The notes below the pieces were generated by a model. The model saw only the letters and a list, made by a program, of their open reading frames with translations, was not told the origin of the DNA and made no database searches. The position numbers and the translations under genes are program-made. This document shows, in pieces, positions 45,533 through 53,797 of a stretch of DNA of 64,000 nt. Position 1 is the stretch's first letter, and each line of letters starts with the position of its first letter. This stretch comes from Demequina globuliformis (GTDB taxonomy: Bacteria; Actinomycetota; Actinomycetes; Actinomycetales; Demequinaceae): positions 913,999 through 977,998 of the forward strand of contig NZ_BBRG01000001.1 in the NCBI RefSeq assembly GCF_000975155.1. Direction: 5' to 3'.

Positions 45533-46902
45533 TCCCGCGGCAGTGCCGCGTTCACAGCCTCCCGCAACGTCGCAATCCGGTGCACTCGGATGCCGGCTGG
45601 ATCCTTGTCCTTGCCGCCGGACTCGGGCACGATCACATCGGTGAAGCCCAGCCGCGCGGCTTCCGCAATGCGCTGCGCCATCGCGTTCACGGGGCGGACC
45701 GCTCCCGAGAGCGCCACCTCACCGATGGCCGCAAATCCCGGCCGAACCGGGGCATCGGCCCGCGCGGAGGCAAGAGCGAGCGCTAGCGCCACGTCTGCGC
45801 CGGGCTCGGTGACGCGAGCTCCGCCAATGGTGGAGACGTACACGTCATCCGCCGCGACGGCGAGACCCACCCGCCGGTGGAGGACCGCCAGGATCATGGA
45901 CACGCGGGCGGAGTCAATCCCCGACGTTGCGCGGCGAGGGTTGCTGAGCGCGCTGGGAGCAACGAGCGCTTGAATCTCCGCGGGAAGGGGGCGCTTGCCG
46001 TCGATCGTGATCGTCGCGCAGGTGCCGGGAACCTGCGTCCCCTCCCGCGACAGGAACAGCCCCGACGGGTCCGCGACTCCCTCAATTCCCGTGTCATGGA
46101 GCTGGAAACAGCCAACCTCATCCACGGAACCGAAGCGGTTCTTGATGGCCCTCAGCAAGCGCAGCTGGGAATGCTGCTCGCCCTCAAACTGACAGACCAC
46201 GTCGACGAGGTGCTCGACAATGCGCGGGCCAGCGACGGATCCGTCCTTAGTGACGTGACCCACGATGACCATGGCGAAACCGCGGCTCTTCGCCGCTTGA
46301 ATCAGCGCCGAGGCCACCTCGCGTACCTGCCCCACGCCGCCGGGCGCGCCATCAATCTGCGCGGAGGCGATGGTCTGAATCGAGTCCACGACGAGGAGGT
46401 CCGGCTGGACGGCATCAATGTGGGCGAGCACGGCTCCGAGGTCGGTCTCTGCGGCAAGCATGAGCCCCGGCTCGAGAGCGCCGATGCGTTCAGCACGCAG
46501 TCGCACCTGCCCGGCAGACTCCTCACCAGTCGCGTACAACACGCGTTGTTTCTCGCGCGCCGCGCGGGCAGCGACATCAAGCAAGAGGGTTGACTTGCCG
46601 ACACCGGGCTCACCGGCGAGCAAGATCACCGCCCCGGGGACGAGGCCGCCGCCCAGGACCCGGTCGAATTCCGCCACCCCGGTGCCGCGGCGTGCCGATG
46701 CTGTGGCATCCACGTCGCTGATGGGCGTCGCAGGAGTAGTCGCGGCGGTTGCCTTGGTCGCCGGGCCGGCGGGGGCGGCGCCAGCCTCCTCGACAGTCCC
46801 CCATTGTTGGCATTCGCCGCACCGGCCCACCCACTTGGCGGCCGTCCAGCCGCATTCGGTGCAGCGGTAGGCAGGCTTGGAGGTACGGCTCGCGGTTGGC
46901 AT
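45529..46902 (-). CDS. radA: DNA repair protein RadA
   Basis: A 457-residue RecA-like branch-migration helicase. The zinc finger uses Cys14, Cys17, Cys28 and Cys31, Walker A GEPGVGKS is at 97-104, and the RadA-specific KNRFG is at 254-258 followed by GSVDEVGCF. The C-terminal part is Lon-protease-like without its active site. The start gives the family N terminus before the zinc finger. Longer frames have no similarity. Confidence 0.96.
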   Translation of the reverse strand: MPTASRTSKPAYRCTECGWTAAKWVGRCGECQQWGTVEEAGAAPAGPATKATAATTPATPISDVDATASARRGTGVAEFDRVLGGGLVPGAVILLAGEPGVGKSTLLLDVAARAAREKQRVLYATGEESAGQVRLRAERIGALEPGLMLAAETDLGAVLAHIDAVQPDLLVVDSIQTIASAQIDGAPGGVGQVREVASALIQAAKSRGFAMVIVGHVTKDGSVAGPRIVEHLVDVVCQFEGEQHSQLRLLRAIKNRFGSVDEVGCFQLHDTGIEGVADPSGLFLSREGTQVPGTCATITIDGKRPLPAEIQALVAPSALSNPRRATSGIDSARVSMILAVLHRRVGLAVAADDVYVSTIGGARVTEPGADVALALALASARADAPVRPGFAAIGEVALSGAVRPVNAMAQRIAEAARLGFTDVIVPESGGKDKDPAGIRVHRIATLREAVNAALPRD

Positions 46903-46984
46903 GGTGACTACGCTATCCGGGCCCTGTGACACGCGGGACCGCCTGCGCTTCCCGCGCGTCACACCTGCACCGTACGCTGGGGTC

Positions 46985-48295
46985 ATGGCGCAGGAAAAGA
47001 GCGACGGCACGGCCACTCCATGGCTTCCCATCAACGGCGAGCGCGAGCCCGTCGCCCCCTCGAAACCCAGTGTGCCGTCCACCGGGTCCGTGCCCGTGGT
47101 GCCGCAGTCCATCGAGGGCGATGACGGGGAGATCATCCCGCCAGTAGCCCAGCCGGACCAGGACGAAATCATGCCCGGCCCCGGCTCCAACCCCTGGCGA
47201 CCGGGAGACCAGACGGCGTCCCCGACTGAGCCCGACGCCATCCGCGAGCTAGGCGACTCCGCAGTCCGGTCCGCCTCACTGTCAGCCTCTGGTGCTCCGA
47301 CGCCGCTGGGAGGCGTGCCGCTCGTGACGAGTGTTCAACCTGGAAAAGACGCCGACGGAGTGCGGCCCGCGTGGGCCGCCGGCGACCCCGGGACCAACGC
47401 CCCCGACGCCGCCTCGCCGTGGTCAGCGCGCACACCCACGGAGGGTTCGCCCGAGACCCCGGAGTCGCCCGTCAGCCCGGGGTCAGGGCCTTCGACCGAC
47501 TCGGCAGCAACGCCCGACGAGGGGGCCGATGCCTGGGTCGCCACCGCCGCAGGAGCGGCGGTAGCCGCGGAGCGGTCCCCGGACACCCAGGAAGACGAGG
47601 AGCCCACTCAGGCCATGCCCGTTCACGACTTCGGTGACGACCAGCCCGCATACGAGCCCGAGGTGATCGCGGCATCGGCCCCCTCCCAGGACGGGAGCGG
47701 TACCGAACCGCCAAAGGGCATCGCCGAGCGCGACGGAGGCACCCCCTGGTACGCAGGCGCCCCCTTCCTCATCGCTGTCGGTCTGCTGGTACTGGGAGGC
47801 ATCGGATTCGCGGCGTATCAACTGTTCTTCGCTCCCGAGGATGTGGAGCTGACGCCTGAGGTCCTGGTCGAGGCGCCCCCCGAGGCGACCCTTGACCCCA
47901 TCACCTTGGATGAGCCCACCGACTTCCTCGCAGCCATGCCGGGCACGGTTGGCACCTTTGCGATGACGGCAGCCAGCCCCGTCGAGGCGGACGATGCTGG
48001 GCTCACCGCGAGGGCGGCCGAGGTGAATGACGTCACCTACTCCGACGGCACCACCGACATGACGGTGCGCGCAATCCAGCACTACAACGAGGACGACGCG
48101 ACCGAGCAGTACACGGCGCTGGCAGAAGGCGGCACCGACCCGCAGCCGGTGATGGTCGGTGACACCGAGGCCGGAGAGCGCGTGACCCTCGAAGGCGACC
48201 CGACCACCTACGTGTGGCGCAACGGCACCGCGGTCTTCGAACTCACCGGACCCGCGGACCAGATCGAAGCGTTCTACGCCCAGTTCCCCCTATAG
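46985..48295 (+). CDS. Membrane-anchored protein with acidic N-terminal region, unknown function
   Basis: A 436-residue protein. The first ~260 residues are Pro/Asp/Glu/Ser-rich and probably disordered in the cytoplasm. One membrane helix (about 257-282, PFLIAVGLLVLGGIGFAAY) leads to an extracellular alpha/beta domain of about 150 residues without cysteines. TACGCT as -10 and CTGGGG lie upstream of the ATG. It is divergent from radA. No known family is recognised. Confidence 0.7.
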   Translation: MAQEKSDGTATPWLPINGEREPVAPSKPSVPSTGSVPVVPQSIEGDDGEIIPPVAQPDQDEIMPGPGSNPWRPGDQTASPTEPDAIRELGDSAVRSASLSASGAPTPLGGVPLVTSVQPGKDADGVRPAWAAGDPGTNAPDAASPWSARTPTEGSPETPESPVSPGSGPSTDSAATPDEGADAWVATAAGAAVAAERSPDTQEDEEPTQAMPVHDFGDDQPAYEPEVIAASAPSQDGSGTEPPKGIAERDGGTPWYAGAPFLIAVGLLVLGGIGFAAYQLFFAPEDVELTPEVLVEAPPEATLDPITLDEPTDFLAAMPGTVGTFAMTAASPVEADDAGLTARAAEVNDVTYSDGTTDMTVRAIQHYNEDDATEQYTALAEGGTDPQPVMVGDTEAGERVTLEGDPTTYVWRNGTAVFELTGPADQIEAFYAQFPL

Positions 48296-48433
48296 GGATG
48301 TCCCATACGTAGGGGTTTGCCACAATTGTGCGCCTGATCAAGCCTGCCTAGCCTCGGACCAGGATGCGCGTCAGCGCCGAGTCTGACCCCGGGCATCTCG
48401 CCGCGCGTCCTCCCTACGACCTGGGAGTGATCG

Positions 48434-49501
48434 ATGCACAGCACAACCCCAATGAGGCGACCGCTCAGCCGTCCGGCGCGCGTCGCCATCATGGCGGTGA
48501 TCGCCACACTACTGGCCGTTGTCGCCGTCCCCGCGCTCACGTCAACCACGGCGTCCGCGCACGGATGGGTGACATCCCCGCCAAGCCGCCAGGACCACTG
48601 CGCGGCTGGCACCACCTCGTTCGACTGTGGGCAGATCGCCTACGAACCTCAGTCGGTCGAGGCGCCCAAAGGCTCACTGAAGTGTTCGGGAGACTCCGGC
48701 TACGCGGTACTCGACGACGAGTCCTTGCCGTGGCCCCGCACCCAGACCGGCACCGACGTCACGTTCCAGTGGAAGCTCACCGCCGCGCACTCCACCAGCA
48801 CCTGGGAGTACTTCGTGGACGGCGAGCTCTTCGCCACGTACGACCAGGGCGGCCAGCAGCCTCCGTCGAACATTCAGCACACGCTGACCGGCCTGCCAGA
48901 GGGCGATCACACCATCCTCGCCCGCTGGAACATCGCGGACACAGCAATGGCGTTCTACAACTGCGTCGACCTCACCATCGGCGACGGCGGACCCGACCCC
49001 GAGCCCACTACTGACCCGGAACCCACTCCCGACCCGACCACGACGCCGGGGCCGACTGAGTGCGCTCCCGCGTGGAACGCGGATTCGGTCTACAACGGCG
49101 GCGCCACGGTCAGCCACAACGGCTCCGAGTGGAGCGCGAAGTGGTGGACGCAGGGCGAGGCACCCGGTGGCCAGTGGGGCCCGTGGAACGAGCTCGGCGA
49201 GTGTGGCACCCCGTCGTCCCCCGAGCCGACGACGGATCCCGAGCCGACATCGGCCCCCAGCCCGACCCAGACCACCTCGCCCACTCCCACGCAGACGGCC
49301 ACGCCGACGCCTGACCCGACTCAGACGTCGCTACCCAGGTGCGCCTCCCCTGACTACGAGCCCGGTCAGGTCTACGTAGGCGGCGACACCGTCGTGTTCG
49401 ACGGCCAGGAATGGAAGGCGCGCTGGTGGAACCAGGACGAGCCCTCCGCCCAGCCATGGGGACCATGGGAGTCGCAGGGCACCTGCGCTGACCCGCGCTA
49501 G
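48434..49501 (+). CDS. Lytic polysaccharide monooxygenase (AA10) with two CBM5/12-like modules
   Basis: A 355-residue secreted, chitin-type LPMO. A signal peptide ends at TTASA before His43, which becomes the N-terminal histidine-brace ligand (HGWVTSPPSRQ); the second ligand is His119 in WKLTAAHSTSTW. ARWNIADTAMAFYNCVDLTI closes the catalytic domain, which is compact at about 140 residues. Two Cys/Trp-rich CBM5/12-like modules follow, each after a Pro/Thr linker: about 205-250 and 302-350. It oxidatively cleaves crystalline chitin or cellulose with copper. GGGAG precedes the ATG. Confidence 0.93.
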   Translation: MHSTTPMRRPLSRPARVAIMAVIATLLAVVAVPALTSTTASAHGWVTSPPSRQDHCAAGTTSFDCGQIAYEPQSVEAPKGSLKCSGDSGYAVLDDESLPWPRTQTGTDVTFQWKLTAAHSTSTWEYFVDGELFATYDQGGQQPPSNIQHTLTGLPEGDHTILARWNIADTAMAFYNCVDLTIGDGGPDPEPTTDPEPTPDPTTTPGPTECAPAWNADSVYNGGATVSHNGSEWSAKWWTQGEAPGGQWGPWNELGECGTPSSPEPTTDPEPTSAPSPTQTTSPTPTQTATPTPDPTQTSLPRCASPDYEPGQVYVGGDTVVFDGQEWKARWWNQDEPSAQPWGPWESQGTCADPR

Positions 49502-49507
49502 CAGACT

Positions 49508-49545
49508 AAGAGGTGCCCGGTACGTAGGTTCCGGGCACCTCTTTG
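49508..49545. terminator. Terminator between LPMO and sugar-nucleotide dehydrogenase
   Basis: A 13-bp perfect stem (AAGAGGTGCCCGG with CCGGGCACCTCTT) with a 10-base loop and flanking A and T runs lies between convergent genes, so it can terminate both. Confidence 0.82.
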
Positions 49546-49559
49546 AGCGGGTCGGGACG

Positions 49560-50852
49560 CTACGCGCCGATCACGATCCGGGTGATCGAAGTCCAGGCGC
49601 CAGCGTCAGTGACGTTGCGGCCGTCGACGAGGGCCACAATGCCGGGGAGTTGTGCGGGCGTCAGGTCCGCATACTCGGCGTGGTCTGCCTGGATCACGGC
49701 AGCGTCCACCGGCTCGCCGATGGTGTACGGCGTCCAACCGAACGCTGCGAGCTCGTCGTCGGTGTACATCGGGTCGTGAACGACCACCGTCGCACCGCGC
49801 TCTTGCAGGGCGGCAACCGTTGCGAACACGCCTGAGAAGGCCGTCTCCTTGACGCCACCACGGTAGGCAGCACCCAGGACTGCGACGGTCTTGTTGGCGA
49901 CTGACCCGCCCAGGGCGGCGGCGGCCAGGTCAACGGCGTAGCTCGGCATAGCGGCGTTGGCTTCGCGCGCCGAGCGCACCACGGTCGCGTCCGGGTCGTT
50001 GAACAGGTACAGGCGCGGGTACACGGGAATGCAGTGGCCGCCCACCGCGATGCCGGGACGGTGAATGTGGCTGTACGGCTGCGAGTTCGACGCGTCAATG
50101 ACCTTGTACACGTCAATGCCGTTGCGGTCAGCGAAGCGCGCAAACTGGTTGGCGAGGCCGATGTTGACGTCGCGGTAGGTGGTTTCCGCAAGTTTCGCTA
50201 GTTCCGACGCTTCCGCGGAGCCCAGGTCCCAGACACCGTTGGGCTGGTCTAGGTCGGGGCGCTCGTCGAAGTCCAGCACGGCTTCGTAGAACTCACGGGC
50301 CTGGGCTGCGCCGGCTTCGGACAGTCCACCAATGAGCTTGGGGTAGGCCCGCAGGTCGCGGAACACACGGCCCGTGAGCACTCGCTCAGGGGAGAACACG
50401 GCGTGGAAGTCGACGCCTTCCTTGAGGCCGGACACTTCCTCAATGAGCGGCACCCAGCGGGTACGGGTGGTCCCGACCGGCAGGGTCGTCTCGTACGAAA
50501 CGAGCGTGCCAGGCGTGAGGTTTTCTGCCAGCGAGCGGGTCGCAGCATCCATCCAGCCAAAGTCGGGCTGCCACGTTTCGTCGTTGACGAACAACGGCAC
50601 CACAATGACGACGGCGTCCGCGCCGGGCACAGCGTCCGAGTAGTCGGTGGTGGCACGGAGTTTGCCCGCGGGAACGAGTTCGCTGAGGCGGTCTTGTAGC
50701 TCTGCCTCTCCGGGGAAGGGCTCGATGCCCTTGTTGACGGAGTCAACGACGGCCTCGTTGACGTCGACACCGGTGACCTCGTGGCCCTTCGATGCAAACT
50801 GCACTGCCAACGGCAGTCCAATCTTGCCCATCGCGATGACGGCAATCTTCAT
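49560..50852 (-). CDS. UDP-sugar 6-dehydrogenase (WbpA/WecC-like)
   Basis: A 430-residue nucleotide-sugar dehydrogenase making a uronic acid from UDP-N-acetyl-hexosamine with two NAD+. The cofactor loop is IAMGKIGLP, catalytic Lys220 lies in ASELAKLAETTYRDVNIG and catalytic Cys274 in GGHCIPVYP. GAGGAG precedes the ATG. With the three upstream genes it fits UDP-GlcNAc 6-dehydrogenase of the diacetamido-glucuronate pathway. UDP-ManNAc dehydrogenase is the alternative. Confidence 0.88.
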   Translation of the reverse strand: MKIAVIAMGKIGLPLAVQFASKGHEVTGVDVNEAVVDSVNKGIEPFPGEAELQDRLSELVPAGKLRATTDYSDAVPGADAVVIVVPLFVNDETWQPDFGWMDAATRSLAENLTPGTLVSYETTLPVGTTRTRWVPLIEEVSGLKEGVDFHAVFSPERVLTGRVFRDLRAYPKLIGGLSEAGAAQAREFYEAVLDFDERPDLDQPNGVWDLGSAEASELAKLAETTYRDVNIGLANQFARFADRNGIDVYKVIDASNSQPYSHIHRPGIAVGGHCIPVYPRLYLFNDPDATVVRSAREANAAMPSYAVDLAAAALGGSVANKTVAVLGAAYRGGVKETAFSGVFATVAALQERGATVVVHDPMYTDDELAAFGWTPYTIGEPVDAAVIQADHAEYADLTPAQLPGIVALVDGRNVTDAGAWTSITRIVIGA

Positions 50853-50907
50853 GAATGGCTCCTCACCATCGTGGCGCAGCACGCGTCCACGTGTGTCAGT
50901 TGGAATG

Positions 50908-51894
50908 TCAAAGAGTGACGGTCTGGCGGGACCGCGCGGACTCAAGCACCGCATTGGCCACACGGACAGTCGCAAGGCCCTGCTCCATCGTGACGATGTC
51001 TGCTTCCTTGCCCAGCACTGCGTCGCGGAAGGCCTCGTGTTCAGTCTTCAGCGGCTCTGGCTTGGCGAAGGAGAAGCGCACCATATCGCCCTCAGAAACA
51101 CCACGGAAGCCAGCGACCGCGTCCCATTCGGTCTGCACGGTGCCGTTGGCATAGAAGTACAGATCTGCCGTGAGGGTGTCCGCGACAAAGGCGCCGCGTT
51201 CACCGGTGACGACGGACAGACGTTCCTTGATGGGGGACAACCAGTTCACCAAGTGGCTGGTGACAGCGTCGTTGGCGAGGCGGCCCGTGATGGCGATCAG
51301 GTCTTCGTGTTCACGACCGGAACGGAAGCCGGCTTGGGCGGCTACGGTCGCAAACTCGGACTGTGTCACCCATGCGGTCAGGTCGATGTCGTGGGTCGCG
51401 AGGTCCTTGACGACGCCCACGTCCGCGATGCGCGCGGGGAACGGGCCCTGGCGGCGCGTGACGACTTGGTACATCTCCCCCAAGTCGCCTTGAGCGAGAC
51501 GTGCGCGCAGCTGTTGCAGGGCGGGGTTGTAACGCTCGATGTGGCCCACGGCTCCGACCAGACCGGCGGCCTTGAAGGCGTCCGTCACCCGCTCGGCTGA
51601 CTCCGGCGAGGGAGCGAGGGGCTTTTCCACCATGGCGTGAACGCCAGCTGCGGCAGCCTTGAGCGCAAAGTCCTCGTGGAGGTGAGTAGGGACCGCGATC
51701 ATGACGTAGTCGAGGCCCATCTCCAGCAGTCCGTCGAACGACTCGTGGACGGGCAGACCGGCGGCAACGCCGTGAGCGTCGCCAGCAGCATCGGCGATTC
51801 CAACCAAGTCAATGCCGTCGAGTCCACGCAGCACACGCGCGTGGTGACGGCCCATCATTCCGACTCCGGCGAGTCCTACACGCAAGTTCGCCAT
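50908..51894 (-). CDS. Gfo/Idh/MocA oxidoreductase (WbpB-like 3-dehydrogenase)
   Basis: A 328-residue NAD-dependent oxidoreductase with GLAGVGMMG at the cofactor site, EKP at 90-92 and the catalytic region GVVKDLATHDIDL (His168). In this gene context it would oxidise C3 of UDP-GlcNAc-uronate before transamination. Its ATG shares one base with the upstream aminotransferase stop (TAATG), indicating cotranslation. Confidence 0.87.
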   Translation of the reverse strand: MANLRVGLAGVGMMGRHHARVLRGLDGIDLVGIADAAGDAHGVAAGLPVHESFDGLLEMGLDYVMIAVPTHLHEDFALKAAAAGVHAMVEKPLAPSPESAERVTDAFKAAGLVGAVGHIERYNPALQQLRARLAQGDLGEMYQVVTRRQGPFPARIADVGVVKDLATHDIDLTAWVTQSEFATVAAQAGFRSGREHEDLIAITGRLANDAVTSHLVNWLSPIKERLSVVTGERGAFVADTLTADLYFYANGTVQTEWDAVAGFRGVSEGDMVRFSFAKPEPLKTEHEAFRDAVLGKEADIVTMEQGLATVRVANAVLESARSRQTVTL

Positions 51895-52985
51895 TACGCA
51901 CCTGCCTTTGCCACGGTGTTGACTGCTTCGACGATGCGGTCCAGGTCTTCCTGAACGAGCGACGGGTGAACGGGCAGTGACAGTGCCTCATCGCACGCGC
52001 TGCGAGTCTGAGGCAAGTCGAGCTCCAGGCCAAAGGACGGGAGTTCGTGGTTCGGGATGGGGTAATACACGCCGGAACCGACGCCGTGCTCGTCGAGGAG
52101 CGCCTTGGCGAATCCGTCACGGTCGCCTTCAACGCGAATCGTGTACTGGTGGTAGACGTGCGTGGCATTGTCCGCGACCTTGGGAACCGTCACGCCCTCG
52201 ATGTTGGTGCTGAGGAAAGCGGCGTTGCGCTGGCGGTCTGCCGTCCATCCGGGAAGCTTGGTCAACTGCACGCGGCCGATGGCGGCGTGGATGTCCGTCA
52301 TACGGGAGTTGAATCCCACGACTTCATTCTCGTAGCGGCGTTCCATGCCCTGGTTGCGCAGCAACTTGACCATGCGCGCGATCTCGTCGGTAGCGCACGA
52401 CACCATGCCGCCCTCACCGGAGGTCATGTTTTTGGTGGGGTACAGGCTGAACATGGCAAAGTCCCCGAACGACCCCACGGGAGCGCCATCCCAGGTGGCG
52501 CCGTGTGCCTGGGCTGCGTCTTCGTACAGCGCGATGCCGTGCTTGTCCGCGATGGCCCGCAGGGCCGTCATGTTCGCGGGGTGACCGTAAAGGTGGACGG
52601 GCATGATCGCTTTAGTGCGCTCAGTGATCGCGGCTTCGACAGCGACGGGGTCCAAGCAGAAGAAGTCCGGCTCAATGTCCGCGAAGACGGGAGTGGCGCC
52701 GGTCAATGCAACAGAGTTCGCGGTCGCAGCAAACGTGAACGACGGGACGATGACCTCGTCTCCCGGGCCTACGCCTGCAGCAATGAGGCCAAGGTGGAGG
52801 CCTGCTGTGCCTGAGGAAACGGCCACACACTGGCGACCGCCCACGAGTTCCTGCGCGAACTCTTCTTCGAAGGTCGCGACCTCTGGGCCTTGGGCAATCA
52901 TGCCGGAGCGCATGACTCGATCAACGGCCTCGCGCTCTTCGTCACCGACGATGGGCTTAGCCGCTGGAATGTTCGGTTGTGTCAT
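51894..52985 (-). CDS. DegT/DnrJ/EryC1 sugar aminotransferase (WbpE-like)
   Basis: A 363-residue PLP enzyme. Catalytic Lys185 lies in FSLYPTKNMTSGEGG, EDAAQAHGA carries the PLP aspartate, and PSFTFAATANSVALTG is typical. In this cluster it would aminate the 3-keto UDP-uronate made by the WbpB-like enzyme. GGAGGA precedes the ATG. It is coupled to the downstream oxidoreductase. Confidence 0.9.
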   Translation of the reverse strand: MTQPNIPAAKPIVGDEEREAVDRVMRSGMIAQGPEVATFEEEFAQELVGGRQCVAVSSGTAGLHLGLIAAGVGPGDEVIVPSFTFAATANSVALTGATPVFADIEPDFFCLDPVAVEAAITERTKAIMPVHLYGHPANMTALRAIADKHGIALYEDAAQAHGATWDGAPVGSFGDFAMFSLYPTKNMTSGEGGMVSCATDEIARMVKLLRNQGMERRYENEVVGFNSRMTDIHAAIGRVQLTKLPGWTADRQRNAAFLSTNIEGVTVPKVADNATHVYHQYTIRVEGDRDGFAKALLDEHGVGSGVYYPIPNHELPSFGLELDLPQTRSACDEALSLPVHPSLVQEDLDRIVEAVNTVAKAGA

Positions 52986-53017
52986 AGGGGGTCCTCCGGC
53001 GCGGGCGCACCGCGCTC

Positions 53018-53626
53018 CTAGTTGTCGTGGGGGGACACTTGTGGTGTGAGTTTACCGTCGCGCTCCAGGTACGCGTCACCTGTCGCAGGGCACTTCCATT
53101 TGCCTTCGCCTGCCGGCTCGAGTGGAACGCCAGCGCGCCCAACCCAGCGAATCTGCTTCGCCGGCACCCCAGCAACGAGAGCGTAGGCCGGCACATCCTT
53201 CGTGACGACTGCGCCGGCGGCGATCATCGCCCACGCGCCAATCGTTACCGGCGCTACACACACTGCGCGCGCTCCTACCGAGGCGCCATCCTCAATTTTC
53301 ACGCCAACCGGTTCCCAATCGGCGGTGGACTTCGGAGTGAGATCGCCATTGACGGCTCGGGGAAAGTGATCGTTGGTGAGCACTACTGCGGGTCCAATAA
53401 AGACGCCGTCACCGAGGCTCGCAGGCTCGTAGACAAGGGCATAGTTCTGAATCTTGCAACCCCGGCCCATGGTCACGCCGGTGCCTATATAGGCACCCCG
53501 ACCGATGACGCAGTTATCGCCCATCACCACGTCCTCACGCACTTGCGCGAGGTGCCAGACCGAGGATGCGTCGCCGATGGTGGCATTGGCGGCAACATCC
53601 GCAGAGTCGACAATCCGTACGGTCAT
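53018..53626 (-). CDS. Hexapeptide-repeat N-acetyltransferase (WbpD-like)
   Basis: A 202-residue left-handed beta-helix acyltransferase with many [LIV]G-x4 turns and the catalytic-type histidine in TNDHFPRAV. The end reads [16 protein letters not shown] followed by a CPATG motif typical of WbpD/WlbB. It would acetylate the new 3-amino group to give UDP-2,3-diacetamido-glucuronate. It is the first gene of the leftward four-gene set. Confidence 0.88.
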   Translation of the reverse strand: MTVRIVDSADVAANATIGDASSVWHLAQVREDVVMGDNCVIGRGAYIGTGVTMGRGCKIQNYALVYEPASLGDGVFIGPAVVLTNDHFPRAVNGDLTPKSTADWEPVGVKIEDGASVGARAVCVAPVTIGAWAMIAAGAVVTKDVPAYALVAGVPAKQIRWVGRAGVPLEPAGEGKWKCPATGDAYLERDGKLTPQVSPHDN

Positions 53627-53797
53627 GGAAACTCAGTGCCCTCTCATTGTTTCCCGGACCGCACAGGGCGGGTCTGGGGTGTCGCTAGTAGTCATGTCTA
53701 CTGTAGTTGCTTTGCTCCGGTACTTTTGGCCTCAGTTCGCGTGGTGGCGCAAGGCCGCTACGTTGACACCCGAACACTGGATTAGGGGGACAGAGCC

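Noticed and set aside
53763-53797. TTGACA before the glycosyltransferase as a full promoter
   Set aside because: No acceptable -10 hexamer lies 16-18 bases downstream, so I did not call it.
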